Assembly: GCA_002774705.1 (NCBI GenBank)
Contig: PFCN01000014.1
Location: 1 to 20,461, forward strand
Origin: Candidatus Niyogibacteria bacterium CG10_big_fil_rev_8_21_14_0_10_42_19
GTDB taxonomy: Bacteria; Patescibacteriota; Minisyncoccia; 1-14-0-10-42-19
Length of the DNA stretch: 20,461 bases
Direction: 5' to 3'
In this document: piece by piece, positions 5,476-14,364 of the stretch
How positions within the stretch are numbered: position 1 is the stretch's first letter
How the letters are laid out: every line of letters begins with the position of its first letter
Notes under the pieces: model-generated
What the model saw: the letters and a program-made list of their open reading frames with translations, nothing else
Told to the model about the DNA's origin: nothing
Database searches by the model: none
Made by a program: the position numbers and the translations under genes

Positions 5476-6564
5476 CTATTTCCCCGAAATTATTTTTGAA
5501 ACCGCAAGTTCCAAAGGAAGGGTTTGATGAGGACCCGCGTATCTTTCGTTTGCCGTTTGTAACAGCGTAACAAGAGAATTTTGAATATCTTCCGCATTTA
5601 CTCCGTCCAATTTTTCCAGAAAATAATCATAATCCCTCTCGCCGACCATCTCTTTCATTTTTACGGTGAATGACGAGCTAATCTTTGAAAGAAATAAAAA
5701 GCGGTAATTGCGTATAAGCATCTTCAAAAATAGATCGGCTGACGCTCCGGCTTTTTCTATTTCGGATATGTTTTCGATGGCGCGCGGAAGATCTTTTTTA
5801 AAAATAGAATCCATGAGCCTTTGAGCTAAATGTACCGATGGAACTCCAAAAGCTTTTCTTATTTCATCCTCTCCCACCTCTTTTCCTCCGAGAGAACGCA
5901 CCTGTGTTAGATAATTCATCGCGTCTCTCAGCGAACCCTCGGAAAGAAAAGCAAGAAGAATTGCCGCCTCATCTTTCAAGATAATCCCCTCTTTTTTTGA
6001 TACTTCTTTCAATGTTTCAGCAATTAATTTTTCGGAAAGGGGTCGGAATTTAAAATGCTGGGTTCTCGAAATAATGGTTTCGGGCATCTTTTCAGGCTCA
6101 GTCGTCGCCATAATGAACATAGCGTGCTCCGGAGGCTCCTCCAATGTTTTTAAAAAGGCGTTAAAAGCGTCTTTAGTCATCATATGCGCTTCGTCCACTA
6201 TATACACCTTGCGCCTGCCTTTTGAGGGCATTAAAAGCACCTGTTCTTTTATCGCGCGGATATCGTCAATTCCGCGGTTTGAAGCGGCGTCTATTTCAAT
6301 AAGATCAAGAGTGCGGCCGGACGAAAAATCAGAGCATACTTCGCACTTATTGCACGGCCCGGGGTCTTTTTCGCAATTCACGGCGCGCGCGAGAATACGC
6401 GCGACGCTTGTTTTGCCGGTACCGCGCGGTCCCGAAAAAAGATAAGCATGGCTTATCCTATGTTCCTCAAGATCGCGCTTAAGAGATTCCGTTATATGCT
6501 CCTGCCCCCTGACTTCTTCAAAAGTCTGGGGTCTGTATTTTCTATAAAAAACCGAATGTTCCAT
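5476..6564 (-). CDS. dnaX: DNA polymerase III subunit gamma/tau
   Basis: Clamp-loader AAA+ ATPase of the replisome. The N-terminus HSVFYRKYRPQTFEEVRGQE is diagnostic. Walker A GPRGTGKT is at 45-52, the zinc-binding cysteines at 64, 71, 74 and 77, Walker B VYIVDEAH at 120-127, and the trans-acting arginine motif reads SRT (166-168) instead of the usual SRC. At 362 aa it has the ATPase and collar regions but no tau-type C-terminal extension, so it is a gamma-like short form. The ATG is only 6 nt from a -10 box, so its mRNA is probably leaderless. It is flanked by the HTH gene (same strand, 48 nt) and gtrA-like gene; the usual recR/ybaB neighbours are absent from the window. Confidence 0.97.
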   Translation of the reverse strand: MEHSVFYRKYRPQTFEEVRGQEHITESLKRDLEEHRISHAYLFSGPRGTGKTSVARILARAVNCEKDPGPCNKCEVCSDFSSGRTLDLIEIDAASNRGIDDIRAIKEQVLLMPSKGRRKVYIVDEAHMMTKDAFNAFLKTLEEPPEHAMFIMATTEPEKMPETIISRTQHFKFRPLSEKLIAETLKEVSKKEGIILKDEAAILLAFLSEGSLRDAMNYLTQVRSLGGKEVGEDEIRKAFGVPSVHLAQRLMDSIFKKDLPRAIENISEIEKAGASADLFLKMLIRNYRFLFLSKISSSFTVKMKEMVGERDYDYFLEKLDGVNAEDIQNSLVTLLQTANERYAGPHQTLPLELAVSKIISGK

Positions 6565-6570
6565 GACGAT

Positions 6571-6598
6571 ATTATATAAGAAATAAAAATAAATTCAA
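6571..6598 (-). promoter_or_regulatory. dnaX promoter, leaderless type
   Basis: -35 TTGAAT (6593-6598), 16-nt AT-rich spacer, -10 TATAAT (6571-6576). Only ATCGTC separates the -10 from the ATG, so the transcript should start at the start codon. Confidence 0.65.
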
Positions 6599-6691
6599 TA
6601 TTTATAATACCAACCTACTAATATATATGAATAATATGAATTGATTTTATTATTCGCAGTGTTCGCATGCATTCATATTGTTCGCATTACG

Positions 6692-7315
6692 CTAAACTTT
6701 AAAAACAATAAGTTTATATCCTACAAAATTCCAGATCAAAGCCGAGGCAGAGCCGGCAACCGCTCCGATATTAGCCCAGCCGGTCTGGCCAATACCGAAT
6801 TGTGGACCAACAACATTTACTACGAGAGAGGCGACCCCGACATTTATCAAAAGACCTATGAGGCTGACGAGCAAAAATTTTACGTATTCTTTGGCCGCGG
6901 CGGCATCTTCTTCGGATTTAGACTCGGTTGCGTCACGCGGTTTTTTGAATGTCCAAAATTTATTCCATAAATAACTGTTTATATTCGCGACAATAAAAGA
7001 AATTGTTTTGAAAACGGAAAATACGATACCCGCGGCCGAACCCGAAACCAATATCAAAAAATTTAATATCCCAAAATCGATCGCGGTAGATAAAAATCCG
7101 GTAACGCTGAATTTGGCGAACTGATACATAAAAGGCAGCCATCGCGCTAAAAACTTCCCCAGCCAAATGCCGAACATCCACAATAAAGGCACCCCAAAAA
7201 GAAGAACAACCGCGCGATATGGGATATCCACATTCAAGTTGGCAAATATCGGTATCGCAAAAATTCCGGTAATAAATCCAGCCAATGCCGCGTAAAAATA
7301 ATCTTTTTTATTCAT
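6692..7315 (-). CDS. GtrA-like family membrane protein
   Basis: 207 aa. Two N-terminal transmembrane segments (about 9-27 and 37-58) precede a GtrA-like domain of four segments with the family signatures NSYLWNKFWTFK (about 111-122) and WNFVGYKLIVFK at the C-terminus. GtrA proteins sit in the cytoplasmic membrane and are thought to help move lipid-linked sugars for envelope glycosylation; two GT-C glycosyltransferases are encoded about 3.4 kb away. The loop KKPRDATESKSEEDAAAAKE between TM pairs is unusually long and charged. It starts 5 nt after the stop of the upstream membrane-protein gene and is the last gene of the ATPase operon. The region 6599-6691 after it holds three TGCGAA motifs but no clear terminator. 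Confidence 0.85.
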   Translation of the reverse strand: MNKKDYFYAALAGFITGIFAIPIFANLNVDIPYRAVVLLFGVPLLWMFGIWLGKFLARWLPFMYQFAKFSVTGFLSTAIDFGILNFLILVSGSAAGIVFSVFKTISFIVANINSYLWNKFWTFKKPRDATESKSEEDAAAAKEYVKFLLVSLIGLLINVGVASLVVNVVGPQFGIGQTGWANIGAVAGSASALIWNFVGYKLIVFKV

Positions 7316-7320
7316 AACTT

Positions 7321-7878
7321 TTAATTTTCGTGGTTTTTACCGAGACTTCTGACCTGTTCGAATTCTCCGCGAAAACCGAGAAAATATTTTTTAATGATAA
7401 AAAATACCAAATAAAAACCTACCAGAGAAATAAAAAGCGCCGATCCCACGTAACGATCTATTGAAAGAAGACCCTCCGAAAATAAAAGAGTAACCGCCGA
7501 TAAAAAATAGATAAGAGTCGGGGATGCTATCTTATCCATAGTTGACGGTAAGAAGGTATGAGTGTAGGCGGTATATATTATAAAAATGGCATATAGCGAA
7601 AAAATGGCGGTCATAAGAACTTCCGGAGATTCTTTCGGGTCGCGACCCAACAAGAAGAATATCCTCATAGAAACAAAACTGATCCATAAAAATGATATAC
7701 CAACGGATAACGCCGAAGAAAACCCGACATGCTCTTTTTTATATTCTCCGTAATACATTTCGGTCATTATCCAGACGAGCAATATCGGCGCGAGCAGCCA
7801 CCAAACCGAAAGATCAGCCACAAGCGACCCCGCTATCTGCTTAAACGCCAATAAAATATTGTAGGCAAACTCATACAT
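7321..7878 (-). CDS. Polytopic membrane protein of the ATPase operon, function unknown
   Basis: 185 aa with about five hydrophobic segments (approximately 24-43, 53-75, 86-106, 119-136 and 146-163) and a charged C-terminal tail (FRGEFEQVRSLGKNHEN). I do not recognise a family. It begins 1 nt after the ATPase stop and ends 5 nt before the GtrA-like start, so all are very likely translated from one mRNA. The tight coupling to a membrane-anchored VirD4/HerA-like ATPase makes it a candidate membrane partner of that enzyme; this is inference from position only. W-rich stretch SVWWLLAPILLVW at the first segment. No signal peptide cleavage site is evident. Confidence 0.75.
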   Translation of the reverse strand: MYEFAYNILLAFKQIAGSLVADLSVWWLLAPILLVWIMTEMYYGEYKKEHVGFSSALSVGISFLWISFVSMRIFFLLGRDPKESPEVLMTAIFSLYAIFIIYTAYTHTFLPSTMDKIASPTLIYFLSAVTLLFSEGLLSIDRYVGSALFISLVGFYLVFFIIKKYFLGFRGEFEQVRSLGKNHEN

Positions 7879-7879
7879 G

Positions 7880-10291
7880 CTATTTTTTATACTTGTTGTT
7901 TATTTCTTCTTCTATTATTTGTTTCGGCACGCCGTATTTTAAAGATGAAAGCGCTTTTATGGCTTCTGCTTCTCTCGGGTTTCCGCTTCTTGGAGGGAGG
8001 GTTTCAATATTGAACGGTTTGACTGTTTTACCGTCCATTAGGGTTTTTAAATAGACGTGATAATTTTCTATGTTCATGAGGTCATGCCCCGAAAAAACCG
8101 GCTCAAAATGTTTTTCGAGAAAATCGGCATCCTCTCGTCCGATTCTGAACGACGCAATGGTCCCGGTATTCCCAAAAACCGCTTTTCTTACGTCTTCCGT
8201 CAATTGCCCGATAAATTGATGCGCGAGAATAAGGTTTAGGCGGAATTTGCGGGCCTCCGAAAGAATTGTTGTGATGGAGGGAGTTGTAATATTTTGGAAT
8301 TCATCCAGATACAAATAATAATCATTCCTCATGTCCCCGGAAACATCAAACCTTGAAAAAGCGGCCATTAAAATTTTACCAACTATAATCAAACCCAAAA
8401 GTGATGAATTGAGCTCTCCAAGGCGTCCTTTGGCAAGATTAACCAAAAGAATTTTTTTTTCATCCATCACTTCGCGAAAGCGGAAAGCGGACTTTTCCTG
8501 TCCTATGATTGGCCTCATTATTTCGTTTGAAAGAAAAGTATCAAACTTGGAAGTTATATATGGGACCATATTCTGTAAAGAATGCTCTCCTCCGGCCTTC
8601 TCGGCTACTTCTTTCCAAAAAGCATTGACTATCGGATTGCGCGAACGCGACAATTTGAGATCGCGAAATTCTTTTTCGGTAAATACGCGCGCGATCTCAA
8701 GAAGAGTGCACCCCGAAGACGGGTCCTCCATAACCAAATGCGCGGCATTCCTAAAATATTGCTCAAACATCGGCCCTCCGGCAATCTGCATGTTATAAAG
8801 TTTGTTGAATATCTGCATCAGCTCGTCTATGATGAATGTTTTTTGTTCCGGATGCGCCGGGTCATATTCAAGAAAGTTAAGACCCATCGGCCTTTCGGTA
8901 TTCCCCGGATCAAAATAAATAACATCCTCTACCCGATTGGCTGGTATCAACCCGAGAATATCCGACACCATATCTCCATGTGGGTCGAGCACGCAGACGC
9001 CTTTTCCATCGGCAATATCCTGATATATCATACTTTTCAAAAATTCGGTCTTGCCGACACCGGTCTGTCCAATGATATACATATGTCTTCTGCGGTCATC
9101 GTCTTTTATGCGTATCTCGGTCTCCTCTCCGCGGTAAATATTTTTTCCGAGCAAAATCCCCGTTTGGGAAACATTTGATGGAGCGGGCGCGCTTTTGGCT
9201 TTGAGCATCTTTAATTTTGGCGCGGAAAGAGTACCCGCCGGAAAATGAAAAACACTCGTAAGCTCGGATGCATTCAAATAAATTGAGGACGCCCTATCAA
9301 AAAGCCTGAACGAATAATAATAAAGCAGACGTTCTAAAGCCGACCCCAGCATTCGTATGAATTTAAATTTATTACCCTGGGGTTCGGAGAATTGTAAGAA
9401 AGAGCTTTCAAGCTCCCTGATGATGGCGCTTGCCTCCTCAAAGGTTGCGGCCGATGCTATCAGACGCAAATTAACCTTAAAAACGGGGGATGAAATTTTT
9501 TCCTCAACAAGCTTAAGCCCCTCCTCATCAAATTTGGAAGGAGTATTTTTATTGTTATTCTTTTTACCGGAAAAAATATCGTTTATCTCATCGACGATAA
9601 TTCCAAACCAACCCTCCTTGCCGACGGAAGTGATATTTCTGCCTTCTTTTAATTCTTTAATAACGTGGCGAACGCGCCTTTTAAAACTTCGTTCGGCCGG
9701 GTAGATGGCTATTTGCATCGCCGCGCCCTCTCCTTCTTTTTTTAATTTTGAAAATGCATTCGCGATAACTTCCAAAGGGTCAGCGTCAAGTCTTCTGTAT
9801 GTGCGAATGGGCAACGCGTAAGTTTCTTCAAGACGCAAAATTGATCCGGCGCTTCCGCCCTCCGAATTAAAAATATTATAATCTTCTTTTTTTAATTCGA
9901 TATGCGCGTGCGGATACAAACTTTCAAGCTGTTTTTCAAAAAGACGCCCAAAATTTTTAGGAACCGATACGTAAAAAATCGTTTCTTCCCCTATATGGGA
10001 TAAAGCAAGCTCAAGGACGAAATACGGCTTATACCCGAACGAGACTTTATCCGAAATTGTTGCCATCCCGCTATAAAACTGTTCCATGACCGAGATAACT
10101 TCCCTAAAACCTTGGGCTGTGGTTTTAGGACCTTCTTCGGAAAAAGTTACCTCATATAATATGTACCCCAAAGAATTGAGGAGATTTTTCTTCTTCCTAA
10201 TACGGTCAACTATAAAAACGCCCGCCACCAGAGCGACTATCGCAAAAAGCGAGAATATATATATGTATAATAATAATTGGTTCAAGATCAT
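7880..10291 (-). CDS. Membrane-anchored VirD4/HerA-like ATPase (DUF87/TraG type)
   Basis: 803 aa. One transmembrane segment (about 7-29) is followed by a roughly 350-residue domain seen in CPR homologues and then a RecA-like motor: Walker A GQTGVGKT at 408-415, a conserved VLDPHGD at 434-440, Walker B YYLYLDEFQ at 658-666, and LNLILAHQF at 685-693. LDPHGD and the DEFQN box are typical of type IV secretion coupling proteins and related DNA pumps, which move DNA or protein across the inner membrane. No relaxase or other T4SS part is visible in the window, so the substrate is unknown. The ATG overlaps the stop of the 128-aa gene by 4 nt (ATGA), and the next gene follows after 1 nt. Confidence 0.88.
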   Translation of the reverse strand: MILNQLLLYIYIFSLFAIVALVAGVFIVDRIRKKKNLLNSLGYILYEVTFSEEGPKTTAQGFREVISVMEQFYSGMATISDKVSFGYKPYFVLELALSHIGEETIFYVSVPKNFGRLFEKQLESLYPHAHIELKKEDYNIFNSEGGSAGSILRLEETYALPIRTYRRLDADPLEVIANAFSKLKKEGEGAAMQIAIYPAERSFKRRVRHVIKELKEGRNITSVGKEGWFGIIVDEINDIFSGKKNNNKNTPSKFDEEGLKLVEEKISSPVFKVNLRLIASAATFEEASAIIRELESSFLQFSEPQGNKFKFIRMLGSALERLLYYYSFRLFDRASSIYLNASELTSVFHFPAGTLSAPKLKMLKAKSAPAPSNVSQTGILLGKNIYRGEETEIRIKDDDRRRHMYIIGQTGVGKTEFLKSMIYQDIADGKGVCVLDPHGDMVSDILGLIPANRVEDVIYFDPGNTERPMGLNFLEYDPAHPEQKTFIIDELMQIFNKLYNMQIAGGPMFEQYFRNAAHLVMEDPSSGCTLLEIARVFTEKEFRDLKLSRSRNPIVNAFWKEVAEKAGGEHSLQNMVPYITSKFDTFLSNEIMRPIIGQEKSAFRFREVMDEKKILLVNLAKGRLGELNSSLLGLIIVGKILMAAFSRFDVSGDMRNDYYLYLDEFQNITTPSITTILSEARKFRLNLILAHQFIGQLTEDVRKAVFGNTGTIASFRIGREDADFLEKHFEPVFSGHDLMNIENYHVYLKTLMDGKTVKPFNIETLPPRSGNPREAEAIKALSSLKYGVPKQIIEEEINNKYKK

Positions 10292-10674
10292 TTTCCCAAA
10301 TATCCTTCCGCGATCAGCCGGTCGTGAAAATCGTCCGTCAAATGAGGATTGTTTAACTTTCTGACGACTTTAAGAGCATTTAATAGGCCGTGCTCTCCGG
10401 CTATAGATAATAACTCGTCGATCTGCTTATGATGAGATTCGTCGGCAAGGGCGTGAGTATGCTTTTCTACCTCTTCCGGCTTTAAACGATAGTTTTCCGA
10501 AATTACCTCATCGGGCGACTCCCCCGCCTCCTTTAGAATTTCTTTTGTTGCGTTAAAACGCTCTTTTTCTCCCGCGCTTGAACCCAGTTTTTTCTTTCTT
10601 TCTCTAAGTTCCTGCTCAAGCCAGCTAATTTCCTCCTCGGGTGAAGAAAGAGGGTTTTCGGGTGTTGAAATCAT
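10288..10674 (-). CDS. Small soluble protein of the ATPase operon
   Basis: 128 aa, highly charged and probably all helical. Residues 12-31 (PEEEISWLEQELRERKKKLG) look like a coiled coil. The C-terminal half ends with an ordered segment (LLNALKVVRKLNNPHLTDDF). No membrane segment or known motif is seen. It is the first gene of the operon and its stop overlaps the ATPase start (ATGA), so the two are translationally coupled. This suggests a cytoplasmic partner or regulator of the ATPase, by position only. Start ATG 10674 is chosen because the frame is open only a little further and the promoter region shared with the divergent gene lies right upstream. Confidence 0.75.
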   Translation of the reverse strand: MISTPENPLSSPEEEISWLEQELRERKKKLGSSAGEKERFNATKEILKEAGESPDEVISENYRLKPEEVEKHTHALADESHHKQIDELLSIAGEHGLLNALKVVRKLNNPHLTDDFHDRLIAEGYLGK

Positions 10675-10680
10675 AGTTTT

Positions 10681-10690
10681 ATATTACAAT
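10681..10690. promoter_or_regulatory. Overlapping divergent -10 elements
   Basis: On the plus strand TACAAT (10685-10690) ends 6 nt before ATG 10697. On the minus strand TAATAT (10681-10686), a weaker match, ends 6 nt before ATG 10674. Both genes are separated by only 22 bp, so the two promoters must overlap and could not be occupied together. No clear -35 was found. Confidence 0.45.
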
Positions 10691-10696
10691 ATAAAT

Positions 10697-12436
10697 ATGT
10701 CCCATTCCAGCGCGGAAAAAAACGTAGTTGTGAGTATTGTTTTAATAATGGTTATAGCCGCATTTTTTAGGTTTTCGGCGCTTGACCTTTTCCCGCCAGG
10801 GCTTTACCCGGATGAGGCAATGAACGGAAATAACGCCCTTTTGGCGTTAAATTCGAACGAACCGGAAGGCGGATTCAAAATGTTCTACCCCGATAACAAT
10901 GGACGGGAGGGCTTATTTATGAACATTATCGCCGTATCCATATCGGTGTCCGGAAACGAGCCGTGGGCGATAAGGATAGTTTCCTCATTTTTCGGTCTTG
11001 CCGCGGTATTGGGCGTTTTCTTATTCGCGCGGGAGCTTTTTCGGGATCGCGCGGGCGACCTTAGGATATTCGGGATGAATAAAAATACGCTCATAGCTCT
11101 TACGGCAAGCTTCTTTCTTGCGACAAATTTTTGGCATATTATTTTTTCGCGTATCGGATTTCGCGCGATCATGGCTCCGGCGTTTCTTGCGTGGGGTCTC
11201 TATTTTTTATGGCTTATTTTTAGAGAAGATTTTTCACATAATAAAAAAGCTTTGGCTGTCGCGGCCGGCGGAATACTTTTCGGACTGGGATTTCATTCAT
11301 ATATCGCCTATCGGGTCGTTCCGGTTCTTCTTATATTTCCGTTTTTGATGATATGGAAAATACGAAAAAGTTTTACTTTCGGAAAACCTGGGTGCCTCTG
11401 GTGCGTCTTTACTCTTTTTATATTCTTTGTTTTTATCACCGTCCTTCCGCTTTGGCTTTATTATATTGATAATCCGGCGGATTTTTTCGGGCGCACCTCA
11501 CAAATCTCGATCTTTTCTTCGGAAAATCCTCTCAAGATACTGGGCTCCAATCTCCTAAAAACGCTTGGGATGTTCTGGTTTTCGGGCGACTACAACTGGC
11601 GGCATAATTTTGCGGGAGCGCCCCAACTTTTCTGGCCAATCGGCTTGCTCTTCGCGCTCGGAATAATTGTCAGCGTAATTAATATTTTCTCCGCCAAAGG
11701 CGGATCCGCCTCTGGCGGAAAAAAATTATCCACTCGTTTTCTTGAGGTCGCGACCTCGCCCGAAAAATTCCTCGGAGCATGGTTTTTCATCGGACTTTTT
11801 CCTGTCATATTTTCGGCCGAAGGCATCCCTCATGCTCTCCGCGCGATTATTATCATCCCCCCGGTCATGATAATAAGCGCCATCGGTTTTATTTTTCTTG
11901 CTGAGAAAATAAAAATAAAAATAGATAAAAACGAAACGGCTTACCCCGAATACGCCCACCAACTCAAAAGAATAAGAAAAGAAATTGTTATTTTGTTTTT
12001 TGTTTTTATGTTCGCCCTTTTGGGAGCATCTTTTAATAAATATTTCCTTCGCTGGGGACCCCACCCCGACGTATATTCTTCTTTTAGCGGAGATTATGTG
12101 AAGATAGGAAAATGGCTGAATGAAAAGCCACAAGAAATAACAAAATATGTTATAATTAACGCGTCAGGCACCGAGGTTAGAATCCCGGGATCGAATAAAA
12201 CCCTCCCTATGCCGGCGCAAACGGTTATGTATATAACCGATACCTGGACCGCGAAAAACCAACAACTCCGTAATTTTAAATACTTGCGTCCGGACGAAAT
12301 CAACCTCATAACTTGCGACAATAAATGTTATATAGCATTACTTGAATCCGATATAAATATTTACCGCCAAATAAAACTAAAAATAGGAGAGCATTTTATC
12401 TATACCGATGACGGAATTATTTTAATAGAAAAATAA
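10697..12436 (+). CDS. GT39/ArnT-PMT-like membrane glycosyltransferase
   Basis: 579 aa with many transmembrane segments (first at about 10-26). The first external loop carries the acidic pair of GT-C enzymes, FPPGLYPDEAMNGNNALLAL (D39, E40), which acts in catalysis in the PMT/ArnT family. These enzymes take a sugar from a lipid carrier and transfer it to protein, lipid or glycan on the outer face of the membrane. The C-terminal 120 residues form a soluble extracytoplasmic domain. It starts a two-gene operon, with the second enzyme 1 nt downstream, and the start codon is 6 nt from a -10 box. Donor and acceptor cannot be read from sequence; the abundant surface protein at the left edge is one possible acceptor. 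Confidence 0.85.
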   Translation: MSHSSAEKNVVVSIVLIMVIAAFFRFSALDLFPPGLYPDEAMNGNNALLALNSNEPEGGFKMFYPDNNGREGLFMNIIAVSISVSGNEPWAIRIVSSFFGLAAVLGVFLFARELFRDRAGDLRIFGMNKNTLIALTASFFLATNFWHIIFSRIGFRAIMAPAFLAWGLYFLWLIFREDFSHNKKALAVAAGGILFGLGFHSYIAYRVVPVLLIFPFLMIWKIRKSFTFGKPGCLWCVFTLFIFFVFITVLPLWLYYIDNPADFFGRTSQISIFSSENPLKILGSNLLKTLGMFWFSGDYNWRHNFAGAPQLFWPIGLLFALGIIVSVINIFSAKGGSASGGKKLSTRFLEVATSPEKFLGAWFFIGLFPVIFSAEGIPHALRAIIIIPPVMIISAIGFIFLAEKIKIKIDKNETAYPEYAHQLKRIRKEIVILFFVFMFALLGASFNKYFLRWGPHPDVYSSFSGDYVKIGKWLNEKPQEITKYVIINASGTEVRIPGSNKTLPMPAQTVMYITDTWTAKNQQLRNFKYLRPDEINLITCDNKCYIALLESDINIYRQIKLKIGEHFIYTDDGIILIEK

Positions 12437-12437
12437 A

Positions 12438-14282
12438 ATGATAAACAAAAATCTATCGAACGCCATTGCCGGTCTTCTGTTGCTGACGATGTTTTTGGTG
12501 ATGTTCTTCTCTGTGCTGGATGAGTCGGCCATAATGGATGAACTGGCCCACATCCCTGCCGGATATTCTTACCTGACCCAAAAAGATTACCGCCTGAATC
12601 CCGAGCACCCTCCTCTTATCAAAGATATCTCGGCTATTCCTCTGCTTTTTCTGAACCTTAATTTTCCTACCGATATAAAAGCATGGACCCAAGATATCAA
12701 CGGCCAATGGACGATGGGCTCGGTTTTTCTTTACGAGTCCGGAAATGATGCCGATAAAATAATATTCTGGTCGCGCCTCCCTATAATATTTTTGGCGGTT
12801 CTTTTCGGATGGCTTTTCTTTTCATGGGTAAGAAAACTTTACGGGAACAATGTCGCTCTTTTCGCGTTAATGCTTTTTACGTTCTCTCCAACAATGATCG
12901 CGCATTCCAGATATGTAACAACCGACCTTGGAGCGGCTTTCGGATTTTTTATAGGAATATCCGCTTTTCTTAATTATCTTAAAGCCCCTTCAAATAAAAA
13001 TCTTATTATCGCCGGGATCGCTTTGGGCGTCGCTCTCCTGTTAAAATTTTCGCTCGTGCTTCTCGTTCCTCTGTACTTTGCTTTTGCTTATCTTTGGGTA
13101 TTTGTTTCAAACTACGAAAATTCAAAGACGCTGGAAGGTGTTTATAATAAATTAAAACTTTTTATATTGGGAGCGCTTAAACAAACCCTTAACCTGGCTT
13201 TGCTCGGACTTATTTCCGCGGCTCTTATTACGCTGGTATATATTTTTCATGTCTGGAATTATCCCGTAGATATCCAGCTTCGCGATACTACGCAAAACCT
13301 TTCGTCTTTCGGATTCAAGCCGGCGGTAGATCTCACCGTGTGGATGTCTGACAAGCCGGTATTACGCGCTTTTGGGCAATATTTACATGGATTTCTTATG
13401 GTTGTCCAGCGTGCCGCCGGAGGTAATATCGCGTATTTTTTGGACACGGTTTCTTCTTCAGGTTCATGGTATTATTTTCCCGTGGCGTATCTTCTTAAAG
13501 AAACCGTTCCTTCCCATATTTTCACTATCCTTGCCATAGTGCTTGCCGTGGGCTACCTATGGAAAACCCACGACAAATCATTTAATACGGCTATCAAATG
13601 GATGCATTATAATTTTGCCTTAGTCGCCTCCATTTTGTTTATAGGAGTTTACTGGTGGCAATCCATGTCCAGTAGTTTGAATATTGGAGTGCGCCATGTT
13701 CTCCCAACATTCCCGTTCATTTATCTTCTTGTATCAAGGGAAGTGGTTAAGTGGACAAGCTCCTCTTCTTTGACCGATCCTAAAACGCTTCGCGATTTTT
13801 TGGAGCTTATTTATGAAAAAACAATAAAAGCGGCCCCCAGATATGTTTTTATAATTCTCATATTCGCGTGGATGATTCTTACGATATTTTCCTCTTTCCC
13901 CCACTATCTTCCTTACTACAACGAATTTGCCGGGGGTACAAAAAATGGTTATAACTACATAACCGACTCCAATTATGACTGGGGTCAGGACCTCAAACGG
14001 CTTGCCGTATTCGTAGAAAAAAATAATATAGACAAAATCCGCCTTGAATATTTCGGAGGCGGATCTCCGTCGTATTATTTAGGTAATTCTTTTGAGCCGT
14101 GGTGGTCCTCTCGCGGAGAGCCGCAAGAAGGGTGGTTCGCGATATCGGCGACATTAAGGCAGGGCGCGTTCGGACGTCCTATAAATAATTTTACGCAAAA
14201 ACCCGAAGATTCTTATTTGTGGTTAAAAAAATACGAGCCGGTGGCTCGCGTGGGTTACTCTATATTCGTGTATAAGTTTTAA
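12438..14282 (+). CDS. GT39/PMT-like membrane glycosyltransferase
   Basis: 614 aa, polytopic, with the PMT-type first loop DESAIMDELAHIPAGYSYL (D34, E35) and the following NPEHPPL (54-60), a hallmark of this family. RYVTTDLGAAFGFF near 160 matches the conserved R-x-x-TTD region. The C-terminal segment has the often-seen DSNYDWGQDLKRL and EYFGGGSPSYYLG. It is only distantly like the preceding enzyme, so the pair are not a recent duplication. One base separates it from the upstream stop, so translation is coupled. It probably adds sugar from a polyprenyl-phosphate donor outside the membrane. The gene converges on the ZIP gene across 82 bp (14283-14364), where I see no clear terminator. Confidence 0.87.
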   Translation: MINKNLSNAIAGLLLLTMFLVMFFSVLDESAIMDELAHIPAGYSYLTQKDYRLNPEHPPLIKDISAIPLLFLNLNFPTDIKAWTQDINGQWTMGSVFLYESGNDADKIIFWSRLPIIFLAVLFGWLFFSWVRKLYGNNVALFALMLFTFSPTMIAHSRYVTTDLGAAFGFFIGISAFLNYLKAPSNKNLIIAGIALGVALLLKFSLVLLVPLYFAFAYLWVFVSNYENSKTLEGVYNKLKLFILGALKQTLNLALLGLISAALITLVYIFHVWNYPVDIQLRDTTQNLSSFGFKPAVDLTVWMSDKPVLRAFGQYLHGFLMVVQRAAGGNIAYFLDTVSSSGSWYYFPVAYLLKETVPSHIFTILAIVLAVGYLWKTHDKSFNTAIKWMHYNFALVASILFIGVYWWQSMSSSLNIGVRHVLPTFPFIYLLVSREVVKWTSSSSLTDPKTLRDFLELIYEKTIKAAPRYVFIILIFAWMILTIFSSFPHYLPYYNEFAGGTKNGYNYITDSNYDWGQDLKRLAVFVEKNNIDKIRLEYFGGGSPSYYLGNSFEPWWSSRGEPQEGWFAISATLRQGAFGRPINNFTQKPEDSYLWLKKYEPVARVGYSIFVYKF

Positions 14283-14364
14283 TTTAATAATCAACCTCCC
14301 CGCCTCCCGCTCTACAATATTCAATGAATAAATCCCGCTCTAACTAAAATGCGTGATATTATTG

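Noticed and set aside
5476..6564. Programmed frameshift in dnaX at the T5A6 run near 5794-5804
   Set aside because: No clear slippery heptamer in the right phase, and the frame continues well past it to a normal stop.
14283..14364. Terminator between the convergent glycosyltransferase and ZIP genes
   Set aside because: Only a 6-bp TATTCA/TGAATA dyad without GC core or U-run was found; not enough to call.
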